This document shows positions 25,901 through 36,577 of a stretch of DNA of 64,000 bases, piece by piece (the stretch's first letter is position 1; the number at the start of each line of letters is the position of its first letter). The translations under genes and the position numbers were made by a program. The notes under the pieces are model-generated. The model saw only the letters and a list, made by a program, of their open reading frames with translations, was not told the DNA's origin and ran no database searches. The DNA lies in the NCBI RefSeq assembly GCF_020379485.1, contig NC_063451.1:24100630-24164629 (forward strand). Reading direction: 5' to 3'. This DNA comes from Brassica napus (lineage: Eukaryota; Streptophyta; Magnoliopsida; Brassicales; Brassicaceae).

Positions 25901-26407
25901 ACTATCAGGAAAAACATTCCTTGTTTGTTTAGCTCGAAAACAAATGTCACATTGACTAAAATCAGCAGAATCTATTTTAAAATTATCAAGCACCGGTAGA
26001 GAACTCAAAACTTTGTAAGATGGATACCCAAGACGACGATGCCACAGTACCGTTGAAGAAGACTTCGACGTTGATGCTGCATTAACCCGTGCGACTTTGA
26101 CCCCAGTAAAATAGTAAACCCCCTCTCGCTCTTCACCTGCTCCAATCAGAGTCCTCGAAAAACGGTCCTGTAAAACACATAATGTATCAGTAAATATCGC
26201 TATACAACCTGTTTGTTTAAGTAATTTAGACACTGAAATTAGTGTGCAATGAAAATCCGGCACATATAGAACATCACGCATGACATAATCTTTGCTTAGC
26301 CGCAAAGCTCCAGTTTTAGTTGCCTTCGAAGCTTGCCCATTTGGGAAGGTAACAGACGCGGGTTGTATATCCGATACATCATGAAGAAGAGATATATCTC
26401 CCGTCAT
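22995..26407 (-). pseudogene. Broken Copia pol
   Basis: Fragments in several frames cover pol in order. 26407-25472 holds the GAG-pre-integrase (LWHRRLGYPS) and integrase core, ending around PQQNGRVERKH. 25532-24728 holds the variable linker. 24599-24078 is the first half of the reverse transcriptase. 24068-22995 is the second half, with YVDDFIISGND, and RNase H (SSAESEYRAMADTTCELKWL). A stop at 24075-24077 and frameshifts near the poly-C/G tracts break the frame. It is non-functional. Confidence 0.92.
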
Positions 26408-27520
26408 GTGAATGAGATGCTTCCGAGGATATGTTGGATTGCTGGTTTTGAAGAAGAGTAATCAAGGAAGCTATCTGCTCATTGTTGATAGAAGTTGATG
26501 CGTGCGAAGCACGTCCACGTCCACGTCCTCGTGAACCATTAGAGCGACCTCCACGTCCACCACGAAAGCTTTGTGATTGGCTCGGAGGTGCATTAGTTGA
26601 GCGTAGTTCCTGATACCACTCAGGAAACCCGTGAAGTAGAAAACATTCAGAGACTTCATGTCCCTTGCGTCCGCAATGTGTGCAAGTCCGGTTAGGATCT
26701 CGTGAGCGGTAGTTAGTAGAATCTGTAGTAGAAGAAGATGAGGTTTTGGTTGGCTCTGTTTTCACAGAAAAACCTAGAGCATCAACACGTTGTTCATTAG
26801 CATGAGTGTTGATCATATTCTGTTCCTCTCGTATAACGCGAGAATAAACAATGTTGATATCTGGAAGCGGTTCCTCATCTGTGATTCGAGATCGTATGGA
26901 TGAGAAGCGTGCATCATCAAGTCCAAATAATAACTTGTGCACACGAGCGTCTTCTCGTTCCTTTTCTATGTCAGCCGCTGCATCACACGTACATGGACGT
27001 GTCGTCTTGAGATTTTGTAGCTCCTCCCATAGCTTGGTGAGTCTGCCATAATAGTCAAGCACTGATTGTCCATCTTGTCTGCAGTTGGTTATAGCGTCAT
27101 GTAGTTGATGCATACGAGTCCCTTTTTAACCGAGAAACGAAAACGGAGAGTTTCCCAAAGTTTGGGTGCTTTAGGAACATAGGTAACAGTCGACCGGACC
27201 TTTGCGTCAATTGATGTTCGGATCCAGCCAACGATCATAGAGTTTGCCGCTAGCCATCTAGAAAGATCTGGTTCAGACTCTGGTTTTCGTATAGTCCCAT
27301 CAATAAAAGCAAATTTCTGTTTAGCTTGAAGCGAGTTCCGGAGTTTTGTAGACCATTCTGAATAGTTGTCGCTTGTGAGCGAAACCGAAGTAATCAGAGA
27401 CCCTGGATTATCCGATGGGTGTAAGTAGTAAGGCGACAAAGCATGGGTTGCCGCTGCTGTTGCCGAAGTAGTAATAGTAGTAGTAGGATTGATTGACGAT
27501 GGTGTATTATCGTCAGCCAT
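26379..27520 (-). pseudogene. Broken Copia gag
   Basis: 27520-27089 encodes the N-terminal gag region (SPYYLHPSDNPGSLI, typical of plant Copia gag). After a frameshift near 27110 the frame 27113-26379 supplies the UBN2-type part, a CCHC zinc knuckle CTHCGRKGHEVSEC and an Arg/Gly-rich tail. The shift makes it non-functional as read. Confidence 0.9.
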
Positions 27521-27590
27521 AGAATTGATTTAGTAGAATACGGAAAAGAAAAATTAAGTCAGAGTTTATGAAATCTTACCTCTGATACCA

Positions 27591-27734
27591 TCAAATATAT
27601 TATGAAAGCTTGATCTTATTGATACATAAGGTTGTGTTTATATACAAACTAGAATATCCTTATCTATGTTGGAGAAGATAATAACTTTATACACCTAAAG
27701 AATAGGAAACTATTAACATAATGTATATCCATTA
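27591..27734 (-). repeat. 5' LTR of Copia copy 2
   Basis: The 144-bp repeat matches 22842-22987. The primer-binding site follows it on the minus strand. Confidence 0.93.
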
Positions 27735-27982
27735 AGAAGCAAAGGCTGCAAGGCGTGAGATATGCCCATTGATTATTAGCTTGATCATCGATTGTTTCAG
27801 TAGATAGATTTTTTTTTTCTTATTTCTTTTTGTTGTAATTGCTCTGCTCACATGGATGCCTTTTAATTTATAATCAGTGTATTATATGATTTTGATATAT
27901 TATAATCTCCCACATTATACGCGATATCTTAAAAAAAATAAAAAAATATATATATATCTACAGAGAATAGTTATATAGACAG

Positions 27983-27984
<2 letters not shown>

Positions 27985-28030
<46 letters not shown>
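27985..28030. repeat. (TA)n microsatellite between direct repeats
   Basis: About 22 TA units are bracketed by two copies of a segment containing CTACAGAGAATAGTTATATA (about 27958-27988 and 28032-28066). Copy 2 of the block (36440-36480) has only one short version, so the repeat expanded here. Confidence 0.9.
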
Positions 28031-28034
<4 letters not shown>

Positions 28035-28082
28035 ACAGAGAATAGTTATATAGACAGCTGTATATTGGCTAGATCAATCCAA

Positions 28083-28534
28083 AATCAGTTGACCAAATAT
28101 TGATCTTGTTTAAAAAGTAATTCAATCGATCTGATCCAAACCAGATTAATATTATATATCAAAAATTGATATAGGTCATGCGATATCTTTTATATATTCT
28201 TTTAGAAACATTATAATTTTTGAATTATGACATGTATCCAGAGCTGGTCCTGAATAGTAGCTGATGAAGTATGTACTTCAAGGCCGGCAACAAATAGATA
28301 TTTCTTTGGGGCCTATATAATGTAAATTTCCTGCAGCTCAACTGGTAATGATGTAATTGAGATCGATCACACACAGAGCTTGGTTTCAATCTACAAAACT
28401 AAATTTTTAATATTTTCACAGTTTTCTTAAAACAATGGGCCAAACAAAGGCCAAAATAAATCAAGTTCGGCTTTGTATCATCATTCTAATGATGTTTTAG
28501 AATCCTTACAGAAATATGTTGATTTTATCTAGAC
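28083..28534. repeat. Duplicated intergenic block
   Basis: 28083-28190 matches 36476-36577 and 29835-29960. 28190-28460 matches 37598-37862 on the other side of Helitron A. Within it, 28331-28392 has AGCTCAACTGGTA and GGTTTCAATC, resembling pol III A and B boxes of a tRNA-derived SINE. No coding sequence. Confidence 0.75.
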
Positions 28535-28745
28535 ATATTGTTTGATTGTGGTGTGTTCAGGTAAAGCATCCGGATTTCAAGAAAGCAAAGGAGAAGGTTA
28601 TGTTCAAGAAGAAAGAAGGTGTCCCTGAAGGCCTTTACATGTAAAATCATCACATCACCATCATCCTTCACACTGCCTATGATACATTTTGCTTCTGCGT
28701 AGGATCTTCCTTCGAAATAACAGTTACTCCTTTTTTGCATTTACA
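28535..28745 (+). pseudogene. Duplicate of RPT2 last exon and 3' UTR
   Basis: The segment repeats 21355-21540: the end of the last intron, the 28-codon exon 6 (CATCCGGATTTCAAGAAAGC to the TAA) and part of the 3' UTR, with few changes. No other RPT2 exon lies nearby, so it is an orphan exon. Confidence 0.93.
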
Positions 28746-29105
28746 TACCAAAATGAAACCAAGATGAAATAGTTATTATTACATAGTAGTCTTGCAAACA
28801 CATTATTTTAGAACTTTATATTCAGCAGTTTCTTTTGACATATCGAGATTTACTTTATTAGACGAGAAGAAAGTAGATGATCCTGTGTGTTTGATCTTTT
28901 ACAAATGACTCTGTAAATGTAACCGTAGCGATCGAACTAGGCTGCGCAGGAGACGCGGTTGCTTCAGTGGCTCCAACGTTTTCTCGAGCTTTCACAATGT
29001 CAAGCAGGTTATGAGGTAGCTGAGCCACACCGTCCAAGAACTGGCGATTCCGTGGCCACCGAGTGTTGGAATCTTAGAGACTGACTATAGCGAAAACAAA
29101 TGCAG
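28746..29105 (-). pseudogene. LecRK remnant with internal deletion
   Basis: 28790-29045 matches the 3' end of the lectin kinase gene at 39003-39255 (minus-strand QFLDGVAQLPHNLLD and the VGATEAT tail). At about 29046 it jumps to sequence matching 40799-40830, the lectin-domain part, so some 1.5 kb of coding sequence is missing. A LINE fragment follows at once, and a further scrap of the same gene follows the LINE (29789-29835). Confidence 0.85.
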
Positions 29106-29788
29106 GTTGTGTTGACTAAAAGGAATGCAGTTCAGTATAGCTGGGCTCAGTGCGTATGGTTTGCTCAAGCCACTCCAAAATTCTCATTTATGACATGGCT
29201 TGCCATTCAGAATAGACTCTCCACCTTGGACCGCATCTCTAGTTGGGATCAGAGTGTCAACACAACCTGCATTTTATGCCGAAACGACAGGAAACTCGAA
29301 GCCACCTATTTTTTGAGTGCTCCTTCTCCTCCTCTATTTGGAAGCAGCTCACTGAAGGGATTCTGAGAAACGCTTTCACTGATGATTTGAGGGATTTAGT
29401 CAGAGTGTTAACAACATTGACTATGGGGAAGCAACAACTCTTCTGTCTCAGGTATGCGTTCCAAGCCGTCCTTTATGCGGTGTGGAGAGAGCGAAATAAC
29501 CGTAGGCATGGTGAGCAAGCCATTCCCGTGCAAACCCTGATCAAACTTACTGATAAAGCCATCAGAAACAAACTGAGTATTATGCAGTCTAAAAGAGAAG
29601 GATTATCAAGGTATTTTGCAATTCTGGTTTGCTATGAAATTATAAATAGTTCTTGGATAGTAGTGAGGAATAGGAATTTTGGGGTAGCTTGAAGTAGAAG
29701 TAGACTCAATTTTTTTCAAATAAAATACAATTGATGTACAAAAGTTTTTTGATGAATAAAATTTAGCATTCATTCAAAAAAAAAAATG
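29106..29788 (+). mobile_element. 5'-truncated LINE (zf-RVT tail)
   Basis: The two frames encode the C-terminal zinc-binding region of a plant L1 reverse transcriptase: VWFAQATPKFSFMTWLA, DRISSWD, CILCRND, then after a one-base shift near 29310 FFECSFSSSIWKQL and the usual tail to a stop at 29692. An A run (about 29779-29788) follows as a poly(A) tail. Similar words AAATGCAG and AAATGTAG on either side may be the target duplication. Confidence 0.88.
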
Positions 29789-29985
29789 TAGCGAAAAAGG
29801 ACGAAAGCGATTGGAACCAAGATTGGCAATTTTATATTGGCCAGATCGATCCAAAAATCAGTTGACCAAAGATCTTGTTTAAAAAAAGTAATTTAATCGA
29901 TCTGATCCAAACCAGATGAATATTATAGATCAAAATTTGATATTGGGCATGAGATATTTATATCGCCATATATTATAGTTTCAAG
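29789..29985. repeat. Continuation of the LecRK scrap and duplicated block
   Basis: The first 45 bases resemble the LecRK lectin region (GATTGGCA phrase near 40938). From 29835 it is a third copy of the 28083-28200 block. Confidence 0.65.
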
Positions 29986-30382
29986 ATCAACATCCATCCT
30001 TTAAAAATGAATAATAGCACCAAGATTTTATGCTTTCACAGAATATCGCATATCTGAACAACTTTTAAAATGAAAATACTCAAAATATATAAATAAATAA
30101 AGAATCATAAATTATTCTTAAATCTTAATGCATTTATAATACAATTCCTAAGATTAATTTTAAAAATATATTGTTATTTATGGTCAATCATATTTTTTTA
30201 TATATATATATATATATATATATCAATATTCATATTTTCATTTATGTATTTGTTTCATGAATTATTAACACTGAAATGCAGTTTTGATGTTTTTATTACA
30301 AGAAAAGACAGTTTTAGGCTTTTAGCTATTGAGCTACTTTTTTGTAACTAAAACCAAATAATTGATAACTAAGTTAATGCAT
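29986..30382. other. AT-rich spacer
   Basis: No gene. A short TA run lies at about 30197-30222. Confidence 0.4.
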
Positions 30383-30392
30383 GTGATTAAGA

Positions 30393-31451
30393 GGGAAAAG
30401 TGTCAATTTTGACCACAACAATTTCAGTCGTTCCAAATACGATCCGAACAAAATATCAGTGTCAAATACGACCTCAACTCAATTATAATTCAAAAAAACT
30501 ACCGAACTTTTTAAAACGTGCCTAAATCTACATTGATTCTAACGAAAGTTAGTTAACCGTTAACAAGATAAAACGACATTGTTTTAATATACGAGGAAAA
30601 GTGTCAATTTCGACTCCAACAATCTCAGTCGTGCCAAATAGGACCCAAACAAATGGTCAGTGCCAAAACCGACATCAACTTAATTATAATTTAAGAAAAA
30701 CTACATGAACTTCTTAAAACGTGCATAAATCTACATTGACTCTAACATAAGTTAGTCAACCGTTAACAATATAAGACGATGTCGTTTTGATAAATATACT
30801 TTTTTTTAAATATGTTCATTCCATGACTCAAACCCGTGCCGGAATATCCTTTTAAAGGGACACACTAACAACTAGACTAAAGTAATTTTTTGAAATATTA
30901 TTCAAATTGAAATTCTCCATTATATAAACTACTATTCTTCTTCATCTTATCCAATTTAAAACTTTGGTGATTTCTTTTATATATTTTAGTTATTGTTTAA
31001 TATGTCTAATATTTTGTACAAGATATCTTAGTGAAAAAAAGTAAAAAGCCTCTTAACATTTTTGAACAAAATATCAAAAATATATAATATTAACTTTGAA
31101 AAATAAAAAAAAATTCCACTTGAGTTTTAAAATTAAAAATAATTTATACAATAAAATTTTATAAATAAATTCAAAGTTTTAAGTATATTTAAGATCGTAT
31201 AATAATAAATATTTTACTATTTATATTTTAGTAAGATATAAGTTTATTAAAGATATGATAAATAAAAAACATATTAATGTATTTATAAAAATCAGAAAAA
31301 ATTATCACCAAAATTTAAATTGGATAAGAGGAAGAAGAATAGTAGTTTATATAATTTCAAATTTGTATATTTCAAAAAGTTACTTTTATCTAGTTGTTAG
31401 TGTGCCCTTTTAAAAGAGTATCACAACAAATCCGGAATGAACATATTTTTT

Positions 31452-31486
<35 letters not shown>

Positions 31487-31887
31487 TATCAAAACGACGT
31501 CGTCTTATCTCGTTAACGGTTGGCTAACTTCTGTTAGAGTCATTGTAGATTTATGCACGTTTTAAGAAGTTCATGTAGTTTTTCTTAAATTATAATTAAG
31601 TTGATGTCGGTTTTGGCACTGACCATTTGTTTGGGTCCTATTTGGCACGACTGAGATTGTTGGAGTCGAAATTGACACTTTTCCTCGTATATTAAAACGA
31701 TGTCGTTTTATCTTGTTAACGGTTAACTAACTTCTATAAGAGTCAATGTAGACTTAGGCACGTTCTAAGAAGTTCGGGTAGTTTTTTCGAATTATAATTG
31801 AGTTGAGGTCGTATTTGACACTGATCAATTGTTCGGTTCGTATTTGGCACAACTGAAATTGTTGGAGTCGAAATTGGCACTTTTTCC
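30393..31887. mobile_element. Foldback Mutator-like element with long inverted arms
   Basis: The ends GGGAAAAGTGTCAATTTTGAC and, inverted, GGAAAAAGTGCCAATTTCGAC are flanked by an exact 9-10 bp duplication GTGATTAAGA (30383-30392 and 31888-31897), the Mutator hallmark. The arms run about 600 bases inwards from each side, leaving a short AT-rich loop (about 31000-31290). Each arm starts with two tandem versions of a roughly 200-bp unit that begins GGAAAAGTGTCAATTT. There is no transposase. A transcript through it would form a long hairpin. Confidence 0.9.
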
Positions 31888-31897
31888 GTGATTAAGA

Positions 31898-32489
31898 TCG
31901 TCCCACAATTAACAACTTGCATTATCACTCTCCTCTCTCTATCTGATCATCACCATTTTTTTTTCCTTTTGAGAAATATGTTCAACTTCTTTCTTTTTTC
32001 CATGTAACCTACATTCTTTGTTGCAAATCATTACTTTTCACCATCATAATTTTTTCTCTTTTACTTTATGTATCACTAATTTACTTTTTTTTTTTTTTTG
32101 CAGATCTACAGATCCAAAAAGTCAATACGGAGAAGAGGCAAAAGGATTTGGAACCTCCGTAGAATGATTTCTTCAACTCAAAACCGAAGATTCCAGTTGC
32201 CTCCTGTAACCGGCTCTCTCTCCGCCTCCGTCGACTGAAACCTTTGCCTCCATCTCGTCTATGTCTGCTCGTCGCCGCCTCTTCCTCGTCGGCATTGTTG
32301 CAAAAGCTTGATGGGCAACAATGGCCAGTTTTAGCTTTATTGCACATTTGGTCCCTAGAAATTTGAATATATTCATAATCTGATCTAAAGGTTTTTGATT
32401 TGCAAATATACCCTTTTAAATTGATTTCAATTTTTTAATTGTACAGACCATACATTCCATAATTACAGGAACATATATGTTTATGTTTT
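31898..32489. other. Spacer with an unassigned GC-richer patch
   Basis: A long T run ends in TTTGCAG at 32103, like a splice acceptor, and 32104-32310 is GC-richer with an Arg-rich frame on the minus strand. No family recognised. The phrase TTATTGCACATTTGGTCCCT (about 32337-32356) has the look of a transposon end, but no partner was found. Confidence 0.35.
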
Positions 32490-34235
32490 TCGTGTACATT
32501 GGTACATGATGGTGTATGTATACAATGCTAAAACAAAACAAAATCTACCACTATATTTATACAAGTTTAAAGTACTGTACACATGTACATTACCATATAT
32601 GTTGTACACATGTACGTCATAAACCTTTAATGTACACATGTACACTAACGAATGTACACAATTTTACAACATGTTGGACATCTAACATGTATCTCAAACA
32701 TATGTCTACATGTACACGAGTACATAATGTTAATGTACATGTGTACATGTGAAAGAGAGAATTTTATCTTTGTAAGTGTAAGGATAAGGAAGTGTAGTTT
32801 ACGTGAATGGAAAGAGTTCTCATTTTTTGAGTGAAGCTTAGTTTAGGTCTTGATACCATATGAGATATTATATTTCCTACCTTGTCTATGTAACATGTGT
32901 GTACATGTGTACAAGCGTTTTTGTGACATATGTACAATATTATATATTATTTGTACAATATTATATATTATTTGTATACACATAATCATAATGGATGTGT
33001 ACATAATGTTAGTGTACACGAGTACATTAGATGACTACGTGGATGTGTACATAATGTTAGTGTATGCATGTACATCTTAAAGAGATAGATTTGTCTTTGT
33101 AGGTAAAAGGACAAGGAAGTGTGGTTTACGTGAATAAAAAAAAGATTCTCGTTGTTGTGAATGAAACTTATTTTAGATCTTGATAGCATATGTGTTATAT
33201 TTCTGATTTTGTTTATGTGACATACAATTACGGATGTACACATGTATAATATATGGTGTACATATATACTTGAATCTTGTCTCACTAATAATTCCAAACC
33301 CATAAACTCAAGCATATCAAATTGAACAACATAAATACGTTTTAGTGTCAAAATACATCCACTTTCGCAAATACAACAACCTAAAAATGGAGCATTAAAC
33401 GAAATAACCTACAACTAGAGCATTATATGAGTCCAGAAGATCCAAACGACAAAAACATGAAATTGACAGCCTTGATTATATATCAACCATATATAATACA
33501 TTTTACATAATCTTTGTGTACGCATGTACATGTTAGTGTATGCATGTACATGTTAAAGAAGATGACCACGTGGATGTGTACATAATGTTAGTGTACGCAT
33601 GTACATGTTAAAGAGATAGAATTGTCTTTGTAGGTATAAGGACAAGGAAGCGTGGTTTGCGTGAATAAAAAAAGGTTCTCGTTGTTGTGAATGAGACTTA
33701 TTTTAGATCTTGATAGCATATGTATTATATTTCTGACTTTGTTAATGTGACATACAATTATGGATGTACACATGTACAATATTTGGTGCACACGTGTACA
33801 ATAGTATATATTCTTGGTGTACATATATACTTGAATCATGTTTCACTAATAATTCCAAACCCATAAACTCAAGGATATCAAATTGAACAACCTAAATACG
33901 TTTTACTGTTTTAGTGTCAAAATACATTCACTTTCGCGAATAGAACAACCTAAAAACAGAGAATTAAACGGAACAACCTACAACCAGAGTATTATATGAG
34001 TTCAGAAGATCCAGACGACAAAAAGATGAAATTGACAACCTTGATTATATATCAACCATATATGATAACTCAACTTACCAGCACCATCATCAACATCATC
34101 ATCGCCATTGTCATTTTCATCTTCACTATGCATGTGTACGAGAAAGTATTAGCGTACATGTGTAAAATACATATGTGTACATATGTACGATAAATATGAT
34201 AGTATACATATGTACAAGTACAACAACCAAAAATT
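32490..34235. repeat. Repeat field dense in GTACA/TGTACA words
   Basis: Several dozen copies of GTACA, often in the palindromic forms TGTACA or GTACATGTGTAC, are scattered over 1.7 kb of AT-rich sequence. On top of this, 33041-33510 is repeated at 33571-34080 with a period near 530 bases, and a third, shorter version lies at 32733-32890. The short open frames here (Cys/His/Thr-rich) follow from the repeated words. Probably the noncoding part of a transposon; the family is not established. Confidence 0.8.
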
Positions 34236-34353
34236 AATCAAGCTAAGCCCCATCATAAAGCTAGTATGAAAACACACACTAATCAATTTTGTTGCAGTAA
34301 CTATGCTAAACCTTAATTCTAAAAAAAAACTATGCTAAACCTTGAAATCCACA

Positions 34354-34557
34354 CTAGCTTGTAGAATGAGCAATGAAATTGTATAAACTAGGCTTTATAA
34401 TCTCATCAAGGAATGAAATAATCTCTTCAATGTCTTTGTGCTTGCTTTTCACAATCTGGTTCATGGTGGGTAATAGGTCTTCTACATCGTCTTCACCTTC
34501 ATCTATGTCTCCGCCGTCGTTTATGTCAAAGACGCCAACATCTTCGTTGTTGACCAT
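34354..34557 (-). CDS. Small acidic hypothetical protein
   Basis: A 67-codon frame, MVNNEDVGVFDINDGG onward, with an acidic first half and a hydrophobic/charged second half (IEEIISFLDEIIKPSLYNF). On the same strand at about 34075-34132 another short acidic frame (MHSEDENDNGDDD) ends at a GTAAGT donor, so these may be exons of a transposon gene. Not recognised; it could be chance. Confidence 0.25.
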   Translation of the reverse strand: MVNNEDVGVFDINDGGDIDEGEDDVEDLLPTMNQIVKSKHKDIEEIISFLDEIIKPSLYNFIAHSTS

Positions 34558-35226
34558 TACACCATCATTGGAGATGCACCTTCACATATCTCAAAAGATA
34601 GATCGAGTAATAAAGAAAATGATTTCGTAAAAAAAAGTTTGAAAAAAGAGAATTAAGAAGCAAATTTCAATTTTCTAAAAAATTGAGAATGTAAAAGGAA
34701 GAAGACGAAAGAGAAAGGAAGAGAGACCCACTTCATTTTTGCTGAATTTTGACCATCAAATATATAAATGAAATGAATGGTTGTGATGAAATCTCCCTTA
34801 AAAAAAGAACATCTATTAAATATAGTTACTTATTTTCTTTTATTACAAATTCATTTGGTTTGATTTAAATTGAAAGTGAGTTTGGTTAGTAAAAACTACC
34901 CTAATAGCACAAACTGATATATTGTGAAATAAAAAACTTGAAACTGCTTTTGAATGTAATTATTTCTTGTTCCATCTGAAACTTCTTTTATTTCAATAAA
35001 TCTATCAAAAACGATAACAATAAAATTATAGAATGCTTAAAAAAGACAAAAAAAAAGTAAAAATATCAAAGATGCAAACCACAGCTTTCACAAAAGTAAA
35101 AAAATCAAAGGTGCAAACCAAATAAAAAACAGAGATACATAACATGGACATGGGGTCAAGGGTGTACATGTGTATACAACAACCCTTATTTATTGTTGGA
35201 CGACACAGGATAGCTAAAAAGGAAAA
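34558..35226. other. Spacer and ML copy 2 downstream region
   Basis: AT-rich without a gene to about 34984. After that it matches the flank downstream of ML copy 1 (21778 onward). Confidence 0.5.
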
Positions 35227-36284
35227 TTACATAATACAAGGAATAATGAGAGAGACGTTAAAAGTCTTGAAACAAAGGATTACGCAGGACCGGATCTGGG
35301 CATAGGCCACTAAACAATTTTTATTTAAGTTCTTAAAAAAAGTTTGAAGGCCACCTGGGACCAGATATCTGAAGGTGACGCACATAGTCTGGAATATATT
35401 AGTATCCTCGAACATCCTTATTTCACCAAAATATTCTTTCTGGTTTGTATAAAGAAGGGTCATCAGAAAATCATATCATCAATAGGTTTGAAATGCATAG
35501 ATTATGGGACTCGTCTCAAGCTAGTGTTAGTGTAAAGAAAAACTTACAATTCTCAGATCATCCGCCCCGGAATTAACGAAATCCAGTTTTATTACCGTAG
35601 GGCCAGCTGTAACAGGGCATGCCTTCACAAAAGGACAGAGGGGGTATGTTAAGTGCACCGGATTAAGAACCAATGGCACACTGAACGTATTAAACACGAT
35701 TTCTCCCTCTGTTATGTTAGGCCTGTTCTTTTTACGGTTGCTGATGCAGCTTTCGGTTTCTCAAAATTTACACATCAAACTCGGAAAAAAAAATGGTGGA
35801 AAACAAACGAGTTGCCGCTGCGATTAGTTTTTACAAGAGCCGCCGGTGTTTCCGTGACGCAGTTAAATGAGAGCTGCGTCTGATTTTAATGGTTGAAAGT
35901 ACGGCCGCCAGCGGTGTTCTCCACATACTTGGGCAAGAAGTCAGTTATAATTTTGGTCATTCACCGCTGCGTCAGCTACCGTAAAACGAACAGGCCTGTT
36001 AAAGTCTGCTCACACCAAAGTTTTTTAAATATTAGAAAGTTTGATTATCAGGAAAAAATAAATTAAGAGAACTGCTTACTTGTTTCAGCGGTTATCGTAA
36101 AGTATGTTAACCGGGAAAGAGGAAGCGGGTATGGATCGATACTTATACTAGTGACATTGACGCGACGGTTGGGTTTCGATACTCTGCAGTTCGTAAAATT
36201 GACGAAGGCACCCAAAGCAGCTGGTAAGAAAAAAAGTGACAGAAGGAGAAGAAGCAAAGGCTGCAAGGCGTGAGATATGGCCAT
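35227..36284 (-). pseudogene. ML-domain lipid-recognition protein, copy 2, cut by a MITE
   Basis: Exon 1 (36284-36080) encodes MAISHALQPLLLLLLSLFF, a signal peptide, then AFVNFTNCRV and VNVTSISIDPYPLPLS, ending TAET at a GTAAGC donor. Exon 2 (36005-35548) carries IVFNTFSVPLVLNPVH and ACPVTAGPTVIKLDFV, but a 277-bp MITE with target duplicate TGTTA sits nine bases into it. Exon 3 (35439-35227) continues KEYFGEIRMFED..QTMCVTFRYLVPGG. Apart from the MITE the frame is open, with the paired Cys and beta-strand pattern of ML proteins (secreted or vacuolar lipid binding). Unless the MITE is spliced out the gene is null. It is the sister of the copy at 22240-27769. Confidence 0.8.
35720..35996. mobile_element. 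MITE with GGCCTGTTC inverted repeats
   Basis: The left end GGCCTGTTCTTTTTACGGT and the reverse complement of the right end GGCCTGTTCGTTTTACGGT match for about 28 bases with few differences. The flanks TGTTA (35715-35719 and 35997-36001) are duplicated. ML copy 1 preserves an empty site, TGTTATGTTA, at the matching place. PIF/Harbinger-like by its ends, though a 5-bp duplicate is longer than the usual three bases. Confidence 0.85.
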
Positions 36285-36577
36285 TGATTATTAGCTTGAT
36301 CAAGATTGTTTCAGTGGATAGATATTTTTCTTTCTTCTGTTTGTTGTAATTGCTCTGCTCACATGGATGCATTTTAATTTATAGTCAGTGTATTATATGA
36401 TTTTGACATATTATAATCTCCACATTATACGCGATATCTTAAAATATATATATATACACAGAGAATAGTTCTACCGACAGTTGACCAAATATTGATCTTG
36501 TTTAAAAAATAATTCAATTGATCTGATCCAAACCAGATCAATATTATAGATAAAAAGTTGATATAGGTCGTGCGATA

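Larger units (their letters stand above)
22842..27734 (-). mobile_element. Ty1/Copia LTR retrotransposon (copy 2), decayed
   Basis: This 4.9 kb minus-strand element is inserted in exon 1 of ML copy 1. Short LTRs (22842-22987 and 27591-27734) differ at several positions. The target duplication AGAAG is at 22837-22841 and 27735-27739. The primer site TGGTATCAGAGG (minus strand, next to 27590) matches initiator-Met tRNA, and the polypurine tract GAGGGGAAG lies at 22988-22996. The LTR begins TAATGG instead of TG. Gag and pol are broken by several frameshifts and stops. G/C homopolymers at about 24690 and 25483-25497 lie at or near breaks. Confidence 0.95.
22240..27769 (-). pseudogene. ML-domain (MD-2-related lipid-recognition) protein, copy 1, cut by Copia copy 2
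   Basis: ML proteins are small secreted lipid-binding proteins; the N terminus resembles the Arabidopsis ML3 group. Exon 1 starts at 27769 (MGISHALQ, a signal peptide) and is split at 27735/22841 by the Copia element with target duplicate AGAAG; it resumes as the rest of the Leu-rich signal peptide and AFVNFTNCRV..VNVTSVWIDPYP, ending at a GTAAGC donor (22654-22659). Exon 2 is 22395-22573 (VNTFSVPLVLN, CPVTAGPV). Exon 3 starts at 22278 (REYFAEIKMFEN) and hits a stop at 22240-22242, before the MCVTF-type end that copy 2 retains. The Copia insertion and the early stop make it a pseudogene. Confidence 0.8.

Noticed and set aside
32081..33839. Small Cys/His/Thr-rich frames in the GTACA field
   Set aside because: Repeated ACATGTACAC words translate to Thr-Cys-Thr strings; no start context or family match.
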